Assembly: GCA_028641055.1 (NCBI GenBank)
Contig: CM054061.1
Span: forward strand, 61,417,904-61,481,903
Direction of reading: 5' to 3'
Length of the DNA stretch: 64,000 bases
From: Alopecurus myosuroides
Lineage: Eukaryota > Streptophyta > Magnoliopsida > Poales > Poaceae
Of this stretch, positions 11,231-21,752 are shown piece by piece. Position numbers and translations under genes: made by a program. Within the stretch, counting starts at the first letter, position 1. Each line of letters opens with the position of its first letter. Below the pieces are notes generated by a model, which saw only the letters and a program-made list of their open reading frames with translations, made no database searches and was not told where the DNA came from.

Positions 11231-12941
11231 GGTGTTTTGGCACCTCGATGCGATGATCGTTTTATCTCATATTCCAATCCCAGAATGCTGGCAATAGGAC
11301 ACTTGAAGTAACAGTAGTGGAACCAATATTTATCAAGTCTTGAAAAATCGGATAGGTTCATAGATTACAACAGTGAGGTGACATAGCATCCTTCGGCGCA
11401 ACATGCGCCTGCTACAAGATTCACAACATTACCATCAAATGATGATATAATAATTCTCTCAGGCATCGAACGCACACAACAATATGTACATTACCCTAAA
11501 AGAAAACATCTTACCTCCAGCGTGAGGATTTTGTTACTACCAGCGGAAAATTCACACGCTAGTGACTTTGCGCGAGTGTTATTTGCTACCACCGGCATGT
11601 ATTTTCCATTGCCGGTAGTATTCTAAGGAGTACTCACGTGGGAATACCCCGCCGATAATATTGTGATCAGTGGCGCTAGGTTATAACACCAGTGGTACTA
11701 TAAATGACAGTGACATGGTGAAGTTGTATCACGCCAGTTAAAAATGGCAGTGACATGGTGTTTTGGCACCCCGATGCGATGATCGGTTTATCTCATATTC
11801 CAATCCCAGAATGTTGGCAATAGGACACTTGAAGTAACAATAGTGGAACCAATATTTATCAAGTCCGCGTACCGGTGCCAGTTCTTTGGGGCTCATGCCC
11901 CCTTCGATACAAGAAAGATTTGGAGGGCCTACGCTGAGCCGAAGTGCAAATTCTTTGCATGGCTGGTGGCCCACAAGAAGATCGGCACGGCGGATATTTT
12001 GGCGCTTTGGGGTTGGTCGCATGATCCAATCTGCAAGCTATGCCGCATTCACCCGGAGACGGTGCAACACCTATGCCATGACTGCTCCTTCACCAAGGCA
12101 GTGCGGGATGTGGTCTTCGCCGCGAGTGACCTCCTAGTCCCTTCCGTTGCCTCCACGACGGATCGCGATTTCGATGGGTGGTGGCTACAGTACGTCGCGC
12201 AGCTACAACAGGAGAAGAGCAGAGCCGCCAGTGGAATAATCACCTATATCATATGGGGTGTGCGGAAGGAGCGAAATAGGAGAGTCTTCTCGAACGCAGC
12301 CAAATAGATTGTGGATGTGGTGCGTTTGGTGAGGGACGAGATTGAGTCTAGGGCCTTCGCCTTCTCGAACGACCCGGGAGGAGGGGGCATGGTGACGACG
12401 ACGATGACGTAGATCCTTCTCCCTTTATTTTGTTTCTCGGGTCTAGCTGACCCTCCTCCTTAGGGGGGAAACCTTGTACAAAAATTCTATGCTTTTCTTT
12501 CTAATCGAATGGCAGAGCGCCTGCCTTAAAACCTCAAAAAAAAAAATCGGATAGGTTCATAGATTACAACAGTGAGGTGACATAGCATCCTTCGGCGCAA
12601 CATGCGTCTACTAAAAGATTCACAACATTACCTTCAAATGAGTATATAATAATCCTCTCAGACATCGAACGCACACAACAATATGTACATTACCCTACAA
12701 GAAAACATCTTACCACCGGCGTGAGGCTTTTGTTACTACCAGCGGAAAATTCAAACGCTAGTGACTTTGCGCGAGTGTTATTTGCTACCACCGGCATGTA
12801 TTTTCCATTGCCGGTAGTATTCTAAGGAGTACTGACGTGGGAATACCCCGCCGATAATATTGTGATCAGTGGCGCTAGGTTATAACACCAGTGGTACTAT
12901 AAATGACAGTGACATGGTGAAGTTGTATCACGCCAATTATC
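11231..12941. repeat. Tandem duplication (about 505-bp unit), second copy split by a LINE
   Basis: Copy 1 runs from ggtgttttggcacc at about 11231 to cacgccagtta near 11735. Copy 2 starts with the same words at about 11756, is interrupted at 11866-12546, and resumes to about 12941. The two copies are more than 95% alike by eye. Inside are short ccaccggcatg / cattgccggtagt words and a ccctacaagaaaaca start-like motif, reminiscent of the subterminal repeats and CACTACAAGAAA ends of CACTA transposons. No complete terminus or TSD is visible, so that identity is tentative. Confidence 0.65.
11866..12546 (+). mobile_element. 5'-truncated L1-type LINE with zf-RVT domain and poly(A)
   Basis: The segment is absent from the sister copy of the tandem duplication, which gives a clean empty site. 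It begins inside a frame reading SAYRCQFFGAHAP and continues through the zf-RVT zinc-binding region of plant LINE ORF2: KIWRAYAEPKCKFFAWL, then CKLCRIHPETVQHLCHDC, where the C-x2-C and H-x4-C spacings are visible. The stop is at 12305-12307. A 3' UTR and a run of about 11 A follow (12536-12546). Only the last 140 or so residues of ORF2 are present, a typical 5' truncation. Confidence 0.85.
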
Positions 12942-13649
12942 ATATTTTATTTTTCAACACCGTTCCGTTATAGAATACATTCCGCGCTTATACTACGCAA
13001 AAAGTTACAATGGACATTTATATAATATATAACAATAAGTAAGCAGGGTTTATATAACGTTAATAATTAACACATCCAAAATAACGAAGTCTTGCCATCG
13101 ACCGATCGAAGAACCTAATATCAGTTTTCTGCGTGGTACTTAAAGGTCTAAGCCGCTATTACAATGATAAGTTTTGAAATGTGCGATTGCAAAACTACTT
13201 ATAAGAGTTGAAGTCATCGATTTTGATCTTTTCTGAATCACCACGTATCTTCATGCATGTCAAAAGTGTCTTCTGTGCTAGTTTATGGTGCATGGAACTT
13301 TCCAGGGCCGGGTTTGAAACATCGTTGATGGCCCATGCAAATATTTCCTGAGTGCGCCTCCATATATCTCTCGTGGCTGCATTTGTGATATCCTTGAAGT
13401 TGGGAATTTTTTTACCTTGATCTTGCCGGTGCAAACTATCTCTCTCCCTTACATACTGCCACATATGAAAGAGAACGTAATAGCCATCTATAGAAATGTC
13501 TTCCGGCTACTGCACGGAGCAGAAAGTGGTATGATGGAGGAAGCAAACCATGCGACGGTGGTTAACTCTAATGCAAGTATTTTCTATGTGTACTTTTGGC
13601 TTGAGTACGCAAAGAGAGTATAATCGAGAATGTTCTTCAGCGGCTTATA
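12942..13649. other. Transposon-derived flank with one unassigned reading frame
   Basis: The sequence follows the tandem duplication and precedes the Mutator-like element. Apart from the minus-strand frame at 13195-13506 nothing coding stands out. It ends in the 9-bp target duplication (13650-13658) of the Mutator-like element. Confidence 0.5.
13195..13506 (-). pseudogene. Unrecognised ORF fragment, possibly transposon protease-like tail
   Basis: On the minus strand an open frame of about 104 codons (ATG at 13464, open upstream to 13506) reads DGYYVLFHMWQYVRERDSL near its start, followed by a charged, helix-rich sequence. The GYYV motif followed by a helix recalls the end of Ulp1-type cysteine protease ORFs carried by grass CACTA elements, but the expected Cys before GYYV is absent. 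I cannot assign it with confidence. It is probably a decayed transposon frame. Confidence 0.25.
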
Positions 13650-13658
13650 ATATACTTT

Positions 13659-13745
13659 GGGTTATTTAACAGGGTGCCCTCAGTTGGCACCACGACCTCA
13701 GTTTTACCCCTAGCGCCGAATCGACCTCAGTTTTGCCCATAGTCT
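13659..13745 (+). repeat. MULE left terminal inverted repeat
   Basis: The left end starts GGGTTATTTAACAGGG. Its centre holds ctcagttttacccctagcgc, which is found reverse-complemented in the right end. Confidence 0.85.
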
Positions 13746-13995
13746 GACCGTAAGGACTCGTTTCGCTGCTCCCACCGTAACTTTCTGCCCCGTTAGGATG
13801 CTGACCTGTGGGGCCCATCATAGAACTGTTGGCGCGGCCTGTGGGCCCCAACTGTTTAGCGTTGGCGCGGCTTGTGTGCTCCAACTGTTGACGGCTGATG
13901 CTGCATGTGGGCCTCAGCTGTTGACCGTTGCTTACGGCCCAATGTTAAATGAGGCACAATGTATACTAACACGGGACAAACAGTGGACCAAATAG

Positions 13996-14090
13996 TTTAA
14001 ACATTGGACAAATATAATTTAAAAATTTCGACAAATATAATTTAAACATTTGGACAAATATAATTTAAACATTCGGACAAATCTATACTT
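13996..14090 (+). repeat. Minisatellite in MULE (about 26-bp unit)
   Basis: Four consecutive variants of ttaaacattnggacaaatataa are present. A related word recurs near 14408. The repeat is AT-rich and non-coding. Confidence 0.75.
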
Positions 14091-14600
14091 CTTATAAAGT
14101 AAAACCCCACTAATTAAGATGCATTAATGATTTTTCTATCTCAACATGCAAACTATCTACATCATCCATTCTTCTAGCAAATTAATTGTCCATTTATATT
14201 TATTAATCACTGCATGCAGACTACACATTTTTCCATTTATTAAACCATCAAATTATTCGTATTAATAATATAAAATATATACTATGATCAACTAAAATTT
14301 GTATATTATCTTAGAAAACATAATGCATCACATCTCTTATATATAAATTTTGTTTACAATATGCAGATTTTAAAGCGATAATTAGAAAGGATAAAACTTC
14401 TAGACAGTGGGTACATTTGGACAAATATAAGTAAACATAACTTTATATATAATTAAACATAATTAGAAAGGATAACTGGCCCCACTTTACATATATTCAG
14501 TGGGGCCCGAGGGACATTACATTTAATTTTTTTTAAAAAGGCCTAGCCCTAACTGCTCCCGCTCTGCATGCGGGAGCCCTTCCCGCCCTCCAGCGCCGCC

Positions 14601-15041
14601 CTACTTCCTCCACTCCGCCGCCCGGATCTCCATCTCCTGCTTGATCCGAGCGCGGCGGTTCTCCGCCCGCATCCTCTCCTCCTCCCTCTCAAGGGACCGC
14701 TTGATGCTGGCCCGGAAAGCCTTCGCCTCCTCCTTCGCCTCCTTCTTCTCCTCCGCCTTCAACTCCTTCTTCTCCAGCCGCTCCAGTTTCTTGAGGCGGT
14801 GGTTCGTCTTGGGGGAGATGTCCAAAGTCTTGGGGGCGGTGGACGAAGGGACGGGGTCGGGGCGGTGGACGAAGGGAGGCGTCGGCGATCGCTCCCGTTT
14901 GGGAGAGTCGCCGGGAAACTCGATGGGCAGGACGTCCAACTCCTTCGGCGGCCACTCGTCCTCGTACCAAGGCCGAACCTTGGGGTGGTTGTCCTCGTCG
15001 GAGACCGACTCCGGGCTTGAAGGGATAGAGTAGGAAGACAT
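14601..15041 (-). CDS. Unrecognised charged, coiled-coil-like protein carried by the MULE
   Basis: This is an open frame of 146 codons beginning MSSYSIPSSPESVSDED. An acidic N-terminus is followed by a short hydrophobic/proline segment (PPKELDVLPIEFPGD), then a long Lys/Glu/Arg-rich helix from about residue 85 to the end, likely a coiled coil. I chose this ATG because a TATA-like element lies about 75 bp upstream and the frame beyond it loses its bias. Upstream in-frame codons to 15212 exist but look non-coding. I do not recognise the family. It may be a captured host gene or a gene born within the transposon. Confidence 0.45.
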   Translation of the reverse strand: MSSYSIPSSPESVSDEDNHPKVRPWYEDEWPPKELDVLPIEFPGDSPKRERSPTPPFVHRPDPVPSSTAPKTLDISPKTNHRLKKLERLEKKELKAEEKKEAKEEAKAFRASIKRSLEREEERMRAENRRARIKQEMEIRAAEWRK

Positions 15042-15113
15042 TGTTCGGGACTTGAAGGGAGAGAAGGCAAAGGGGCTGGAGAGGGATGAGAAGATGGAGG
15101 ACGAGTGAAAAGG

Positions 15114-15123
15114 GCTATTTAAA
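15114..15123 (-). promoter_or_regulatory. TATA-like box upstream of the 14601-15041 ORF
   Basis: The minus strand reads TTTAAATAGC about 75 bp before the chosen ATG. This is a plausible core promoter position. Confidence 0.35.
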
Positions 15124-15949
15124 GACACGATGAGACGTGAATTAATTGGGGTAGATGAAGCAAACTGTGTGAAAACGTTGGATGCAGTGTAGAAGAGTCG
15201 ATGCATGGTCAAAGCGGTGTAGAACAGGCGTAGGCGTAGGACAGGTAGTGATACGGAGTACGAGCGTGTGCATTAGGCAGTCAAAGTGATTCGACGTTGC
15301 ATGCGTGTATTAAAGAGGTGAAGAGAAGAAAGTCCAAAGTCTCACGTCAAATCCTTCCTCGCTGCATATACATTGATGCGTATCTTCTAAAAACGAGGCG
15401 TGGAGGGCTACGTCGCTGCAAATGCGACGCGACTCGTGTTTCTGAAACGAGGCGTGCAGGGCTGCTGCAAATGCGACACGACGTTTACTCTTTTCTTCTT
15501 CTGCCACGTTGTTTACTCTGAAAAAAGAGGCGTGCATGCACCGGGCTGGTGAACGGGCCCCACTAGACAGTGTCCGTTGTTGCATGCAGTTACATTGAGA
15601 CAAAACACCCAGTCCATGCACCGCGTCATTTTCGATCGTTCGATCGTAAGCGGTGCAGATTGAGTCCATGCATGCAAACTACGGCGGCGATGGCATGCAG
15701 ACGCTGAGACGAGCGCTTCTCTGTGCGGGAATGGGATCCTCTGACTTTAGGTCACTGACAAATGGAGCCCATCACACACTAAACCCACGTGTCATGGGAG
15801 AAAGTCAGAGAACGTAAGGTGGGCAAAGTAAGAGGATCTGGTTCCCTCTGTTTTTAGGGCATGTACAATAGTGTAGACCGGTGCTGTCTGCACTACTCGG
15901 CCATGTCATTTCTAGACATTTTTAGAGATAGTTGGTACAGTGCGGTGAC

Positions 15950-16499
15950 CCCCTAGTTTGTGTTGGGATCCAGACGCTCCGTAGGCCCCCTCCCGGTGAA
16001 ACCCTAGACCCGCTGGAGAAATACCAGACTTATACGGAAACATGCGGTAACGGCGTTGAAAGGGGTAGCAATGTGGAACTATTTGCTTGGTTGTGCTAGG
16101 ATAGCCCATAGGAACACAAAACAAAAAGGTAGAACCCACCTCTTCGGAAGATTCACGATGTTTGGTCCGATACAACAGTTTCACCCTATAAGCGCTCACG
16201 AGAGAGAAGTGGATGCCGGTGAAGCGGGTCACACCCCGGCTTGACATAAAAAGCACACAACCCACCTACACTAACATGGTATGGCACCCCCTATCTTGTG
16301 TTGGGATCCAGACGCTCTGTAGCCCCTCTCCCAGTGAAACCCTACCCGCTGGAGAAATACCGGACTTATACGGAAACACGCGGTAACGGCGTCGAAAGGG
16401 GGTAGCAATGTGGAACTATTTGCTTGGTTGTGCTAGTATAGCCCATAGGAACACAAAACAAAAAGGTAGAACCCACCTCTTCGGAAGATTCACAATGTT
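15950..16499 (+). repeat. Two-copy direct repeat (about 219 bp) in MULE
   Basis: The stretch from about 15950 to 16168, starting near cctagtttgtgttgggatccaga, is repeated at about 16280-16499 with some 95% identity. About 110 bp of unique sequence separates the copies. Nothing coding is apparent. Confidence 0.8.
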
Positions 16500-17216
16500 T
16501 CCACCTCATATTCTTTGAAATCTCTACTACTGTATTCGAGGAATCACATTTTAGTGAAGGCTTTCGTTCGAATGTTTATAAATCCTATTATATTTTTCCT
16601 AGACTTGTATTCGACCTATATAATGTAATTCCGAAGCCTGAAAATTTATTGGATGAATATTCATATTATTTATTTTCTTTTGAATAATAATGGTTTTAAT
16701 CGAAAAACGTAAATAAAACAAGTTTAAAACATCAAAATGAAAAAATAACTTTGGATCTTTCTTAGTCACACCAAAATGAAGCTTTGGTGAGATTTTGACC
16801 TTATTTCATCTCCAAAGGTTTGAAACTCATCTCATTTTCTTGAACTCTCTACTAGTCTGTTCAAGATATGACATATTAGACAAGGCTTTTTCGTTCGATT
16901 CTTTATAAGACAGGTTTATATTTTTTTTCTCGTTACTATATGACATAACACTACTATGTGCGTCGTCTTTATATTTTTTCGATTTTTTTTGAATTATGTA
17001 TGCTCATTTCAAGCTTGGTCAACTCTCTGTTTGACCAGCCGAAAAGCTTCTAGAAGGACACCCAGAGATTCGACCTGTGTTGTTGGATCGACGCCTTCTA
17101 GAAGTAATCGTGCATCGGACGGATGCGCTCGCAGCCACAGCGATCCGCAAGACGCTCGTTCTGCGCTCGGATTGGTTGGTCCGTTGGCCACAGGGATCGA
17201 TGGTTTCTATCTGTTC

Positions 17217-17440
17217 TACATATGATTTCTTTTCTATTAAGTATTAAACCATGTTATTTAAATAAAAAATATATAAAATAGAAGAATTTTTCAAAACATA
17301 TTGAAACTTCAGATTTACTGCAGCGATGATTTTTATCAGTTTTACATATGATTTTTCTATTAAACCATGTTATTTAAATAAAAAATAAAAAAATAGAAGA
17401 ATTATTCAAAACATAATGAAACTTCAGATTTACACTATAT
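17217..17440 (+). repeat. Two-copy AT-rich direct repeat in MULE
   Basis: A segment containing ttaaaccatgttatttaaat and gaaacttcagatttac occurs twice in succession, at about 17217-17325 and 17340-17436, with small differences. Confidence 0.7.
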
Positions 17441-17489
17441 ATGTAGAATAGATGTCTAGGAAATTAATTTGGTTGATTTAGACAAGATG

Positions 17490-18570
17490 CCAAAAAATGT
17501 TGAAGCACAAATGGGGGTATTTACCCTAGTTTCGGACCTCATTTGAAGCACATTTCTCACGAGAATAGAGCGATGATTTCAAATGAGCATAAATAATTCA
17601 AAAAAAATCAAAATGACATGAATCCAATGCACAATGTTGTTATATGTGATATAGTTGCTCCTCCAATTTATTTGGATAATTTTGGCAAGGTCGAATTTTC
17701 CATGAAATTATAAACGGGGGTGTTTACCCTAGCTTTAGACCTTATTTGAAACACATTTCTCACGAGAATAGAGCGATGGTTTTAAATGAGCATAAATAAT
17801 TCAAAAAAAATAAAAATGACATGAATCCAACGCACAATGTTGTTATATGTGATATAGTTGCTCCTCAAATTGATTTGGATCGGATAATTTTGACAAAGTC
17901 GAATATTTCATGAAATTTCAAACGAGGGTATTTACCCTTGCTTCAGACCTCATTTGAAGCACATTTCGAGAATAGAGCGATGATTTCAAATGAGCATAAA
18001 TAATTCGAAAAAACAAAATGACATGAATCCAACGCACAATGTTGTTATATGTGATATAGTTGCTCCTCAAATTTATTTGGATAATTTTGGCAAGGTCGAA
18101 TTTTTCATGAAATTTCAAACGGGGGTGTCTACCCTAGCTTCAGACCTCATTTGAAGCACATTTCTCATGAGAATAGAGCGATGGTTTCAAATGAGCATAA
18201 ATAATTCAAAAAAAAACAAAATGACATGAATCCAACGCACAATGTTGTTATATGTGATATAGTTGCTACTCAAATTTATTTGAATAATTTTGACAAGGTC
18301 GAATTTTTCATGAAATTTCAAACTCGGGTGTCTACCCTAGCTTCAGACCTCATTTTAAGCACATTTCTCATGAGAATAGAGCGATGGTTTCAAATGAGCA
18401 TAAATAATTCAACAAAAACAAAAATGACATGAATCCAACGCACAATGTTGTTATATGTGATATAGTTGCTCATCAAATTTATTTGGATAATTTTGACAAG
18501 GTCGAATTTTTCATGAAATTTCAAACGGGGGTGTCTACCCTAGCTTCAGACCTCATTTGAAGCACATTTG
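17490..18570 (+). repeat. Tandem array of a 200-210 bp unit (about 5.3 copies) in MULE
   Basis: The word caatgttgttatatgtgata recurs at about 200-bp spacing (near 17630, 17837, 18040, 18241 and 18445), each time between a gggtgtttaccctagcttc-like start and a ggataattttgacaaggtcg-like end. A sixth partial unit ends at 18568. Copies differ by a few percent, with small deletions. No reading frame is conserved across units. Confidence 0.88.
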
Positions 18571-18775
18571 CCTAAAATTTTGGAATGATTTGGTTCAACA
18601 TCATTCAACATTATTCAAACATCATCCAAACTACTCCCTCTGTTCGCTTTTAATCTACATTCTGGCTCGTGATTTTGTTCAGAAATACTCAAAATTAATT
18701 AAAAAAACGGCGAACTCGTTGAAATTGGCGCAAATTCATTGATTCGACGATATTTTTACAGAAAGACGGCATAAT

Positions 18776-19450
18776 TTAATTAAAAACATTGAAAAAACTT
18801 AAAAAAAAAACTACGGCAGGCCGAGGCTCGTCGCGATCACCCGGCCTGGTCGTCACCCTCCTCATAGACGTCGTGCTCTTACTCGTCGTCCTCCTCGCAG
18901 TCTCGTGGTCGTTCTTGGTGAAGGGCGATGGGTCGCTTGGCGATGGGTTCGCCACCGTAGCGAGCCAGCGCCGCTCCGCTCTGCCTTGCATCCGCAGCCG
19001 GTGCAGCTGCGCCTGCTCGGAGGGATGGCGGCGGTTCCGCCTCTCTCTCTACAGGGCAAGCTTGCGCCGGTCGCTCTCGTACAGCGCGACGAGCGCCTGC
19101 TTCTCATCCGACGCCGCGGTTGCGGTGAGCTGCCCGTAGACCTGGCGCTCCGCCTCCTCCCTCTGGTGGGTCTCCAGGGATGCACGAACAGCGGCAGCCT
19201 CGGCCGCTGCCGCCGCCTCCTCGAGCCAAGCGCGGACCTGGTGGAACGCCTCCTCGTTCCGCCATGTTTGGAACGAGTGGAACGCCGCGTGCTGCTCGGG
19301 CCAGATTGGCTGCCTCCTCCTGTGCCTCCTCCAGCGCCGCGCCTCCTCCTGCGGCGGCTGCTGCTCGGGCGCCGCCTCCTCCTGCGCCGGCTGCTCATTC
19401 TCCTCGTAGTAGAACTCGTTGTCGCTATCGCCGTCACTGTGGCCCCGCAT
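18776..19450 (-). pseudogene. Charged coiled-coil ORF carried by the MULE, one in-frame stop
   Basis: From ATG at 19450 the frame reads MRGHSDGDSDNEFYYEENEQ, then Gln/Pro/Glu-rich sequence, an Arg/Trp patch, and an Ala/Glu-rich helix likely to form a coiled coil. A TAG at 19051-19049 ends it after 133 residues. The same frame then stays open to 18776, where the first 40 or so codons keep the same charged character. Another frame nearby (about 18910-18880) reads CEEDDE, so a frameshift is also possible. A good TATA box lies 170 bp upstream. The family is not recognised. Confidence 0.4.
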
Positions 19451-19615
19451 CGCGGCCGCGGGTCAGCGGTACAACGGTGAGTTGCGGCAGGCACGGAGCC
19501 GGCGAGGCATCGTCTCGGGGTGTCTAGGTGAAGTGCGGCGAGGGCGATGAGAGTGAGTGCGGTGAGGGCGAGGAGATGAACGGCGAGAATGGGGAGAGCG
19601 GCGAGCGGCGGGGGG

Positions 19616-19626
19616 CCTTTTATAGC
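19616..19626 (-). promoter_or_regulatory. TATA box upstream of the 19450 ORF
   Basis: The minus strand reads GCTATAAAAGG, a near-consensus plant TATA box in GC-rich surroundings. It lies about 170 bp upstream of the ATG at 19450. Confidence 0.5.
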
Positions 19627-20095
19627 CCTGGCGGGGCATTTACTGCGCGCGCGTGCCGTTACTCCGGCAGACTTTGACCGACCCGGGGGCCCGCGGTTTT
19701 CCCACGCGTCGCTGACAGCTCTGGCCCGCGTGGGCTGCCCCGCCTTTTCGCCCCCAAGCCGAACCTAGCGGTGGTGGTGGTGGTGGTGCCGAAGGTGCTC
19801 GTGGAGCAGCAGGGGGTGGTGCGGCGGTGGCGGCGGCGAGAGCGGCAGCGCACGACGGCGGGTCAGCTAAATTGGGCGGCAGCGCACGACGGTGGTGGCG
19901 GGAAGCTCGGGTGTGGACTATTCAGCATAGTCAACTAACTGCGCGGTCCCACCTGTAAGCTCCGGACGGTTTCAACGAACTTGGCAGTCCCACCCGGACC
20001 CACTTCGCGAAACGGAGTCTGACTCCTCGGACCCACTTCGCGAAATGGATTCGACTCTAAACTTACCGTTTCGGCCTCTCCATAGTAGTTGTGCA

Positions 20096-20183
20096 CGGAC
20101 TAGGGACAAAACTGAGCACCATTCGGCGCTAGGGGTAAAACTGAGTATTAGTGGACCGATGTGGGCAATTCGATAAAAACCCC
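20096..20183 (-). repeat. MULE right terminal inverted repeat
   Basis: Read on the minus strand this end starts GGGGTTTTTATCGAATTGCCC. It shares a block of about 25 bp containing CAGTTTTACCCCTAGCGCC with the left end, then a second CTCAGTTTTG word at the same spacing. Confidence 0.85.
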
Positions 20184-20340
20184 ATATACTTTCTTCTAGC
20201 GGGCTGAATCCAGAAACCGAGTTTCGACGCGGGCTAGATTGATAACAATGAGGATGTAGTGAATATTGTTGCGCAAAAAAGGTCAGCAAAGCAATCATTT
20301 CCCATTTACGGTTTGTACACAGGTGCAAATAAAATGGATA

Positions 20341-21709
20341 ACTACAAAACGGCGCCGCCGCCCTCCAGGCGGCTCGGGGGGAGAAGCCGCCGCCCTCTCT
20401 CCAGCGCCCTCCTCGTCATCGCCCGAGGCCTCGTCGGGCTAAGCCCAGGCGGAATCCGTGACGGCGGCAGCGGGGCATCTTCGAGGCGACGGCGGGGCAG
20501 CTTCGAGGAGGCCGTTCCGAGGCGGAGGCGGAGGTCTCGACGGGGTGCCGGCCCCGGGCTCTAGGCGCGACGACGTGCCCTGGTCGCGGCGGCGGCCATG
20601 GCGGCCGGTCGTGGCGGTCTGGCGGTGCTCGGCGAGTCCCGGAGTCCTTGCCGGCGCGGCCGTGATTGGTGGAGGCCGGTCTTGCGCCGCCCCTACTCTC
20701 CTCGATTGCGCTCCTCTCCCGTCTGGCGGCGTTCCGGCGCCGTGGTCCTTGGGGGTCTTCCCCTTCGGAGCCCCGACGGGTTGGAGTTGTCTCGGATTGG
20801 AGTTTGTGGCGGCGTGCTGGTCGACGGGTTGGTGGATGTCGGGGCAGCGGCCCCGGATTGTGGATTCTTCTCCATGATGATCTACGGCGAGGATGTGGCG
20901 GACTCCTTACTGCGGCTTTGCGCGCCGGATGGAGTGGAAGTGGCTGGCCGGTGAGAGCCGGGCTCCGATGATCGGAGTCGACGATGGTGGTGTCTTCCGA
21001 TGTCATCCCCTTGCTGAAGGTATCGTTGTCGTGTGGCCTCCGCCTACTGCCTATTGCTCCAGGGGAAACCCTAGATCCGATTTACTGGATCGGATGATGA
21101 CGACGCCTTGCGCCGTTCTCCCTGTTGAGGGCATTGTCTTGGAGTAGAGCTATGTTCCGGGGGAAACCCTATATCTGGTTTACCAGATAGGATGATGGTG
21201 GCATCTTCGATGTCGTTTACCCTCTTGAGGGCATTGTCTTTGGAATATGAGCTACCTGGAGGGGGTCCCTTGGTGGTGCGGATTGCGCTGGGTGGAGGAG
21301 CTGTCTGGCGTCATGGTGGCGTCGACGGCAGGTCTTACGGGTGAATGCATTGATTTCTATCCTGAAGATGGGTGAGAGGAAGACGGAGGCGGCATCTTCT
21401 GGAGTGTGGACGTCGGTGTGCGCTGCAGGGTTCTCGACCGGTTGTGCCCCTTGCTCGCTATCGGGCGGCTTGGTGTGGCCTTCGGTGTTTCAGATGATGT
21501 GCGTTGGTGTGCTGACAGGGAATTCGGCCCTATTCGGCGACCCCCTTCATTACTAGTGGTGGTAGATTCTAAGTTGATGGTTTAGGATGGTGCTTTGATG
21601 TATTTATTTGTAAGACATTGTGCCTTCTGTTTTTTATTAATAAAACCGGTTGTGTGCACCATTTTGGTGTAGAGCCTAGGGGTAGTACCCTCCATTTCTA
21701 AAAAAAAAG
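20341..21709 (+). mobile_element. Probable non-autonomous non-LTR retrotransposon ending in poly(A)
   Basis: The GC-rich 5' part gives way to a 3' end reading attaataaaaccggttgtgtgc, then gtagagcctaggggtagtaccctcc and a run of nine A. This resembles the 3' ends of grass LINE-type elements. Within it a segment of about 85 bp starting ggggaaaccctagatccg (21061) is repeated at 21157, with gagggcattgtctt closing each copy. No reverse transcriptase frame is present. A flanking target duplication is not clear: gcaaataaaatgg before the element and gcataaatatatg after it are only similar. Confidence 0.5.
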
Positions 21710-21752
21710 CATAAATATATGTAGCAAATGACTTACATATGACAATATGGCA

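Larger units (their letters stand above)
13659..20183. mobile_element. Mutator-like element (MULE), 6.5 kb, non-autonomous
   Basis: The element is defined by imperfect terminal inverted repeats of about 85 bp and a perfect 9-bp target-site duplication, atatacttt at 13650-13658 and 20184-20192. Nine bases is the duplication length characteristic of Mutator. No transposase (MURA) frame is recognisable inside. The interior carries two gene-like minus-strand ORFs, each with an upstream TATA box, and several tandem repeats. A MULE carrying gene-like cargo without a transposase fits the Pack-MULE pattern, but whether the ORFs derive from host genes is unproven. Confidence 0.88.

Noticed and set aside
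17490..18570. CRISPR-like repeat array
   Set aside because: Eukaryotic DNA with 200-bp head-to-tail units and no short repeat/spacer alternation. It is an ordinary tandem repeat.
18630..18665. Stowaway MITE starting ctccctctgttcgc
   Set aside because: Only one terminus-like word. No inverted partner with a TA duplication was found downstream.
18862..19494. 210-codon Arg/Ser-rich minus-strand ORF in the MULE
   Set aside because: Out-of-frame shadow of the coiled-coil ORF at 18776-19450, caused by GC-rich codon bias.
20416..21147. Several long open frames on both strands
   Set aside because: GC-rich transposon sequence with no domain, no shared frame between repeats and no splice or start context.
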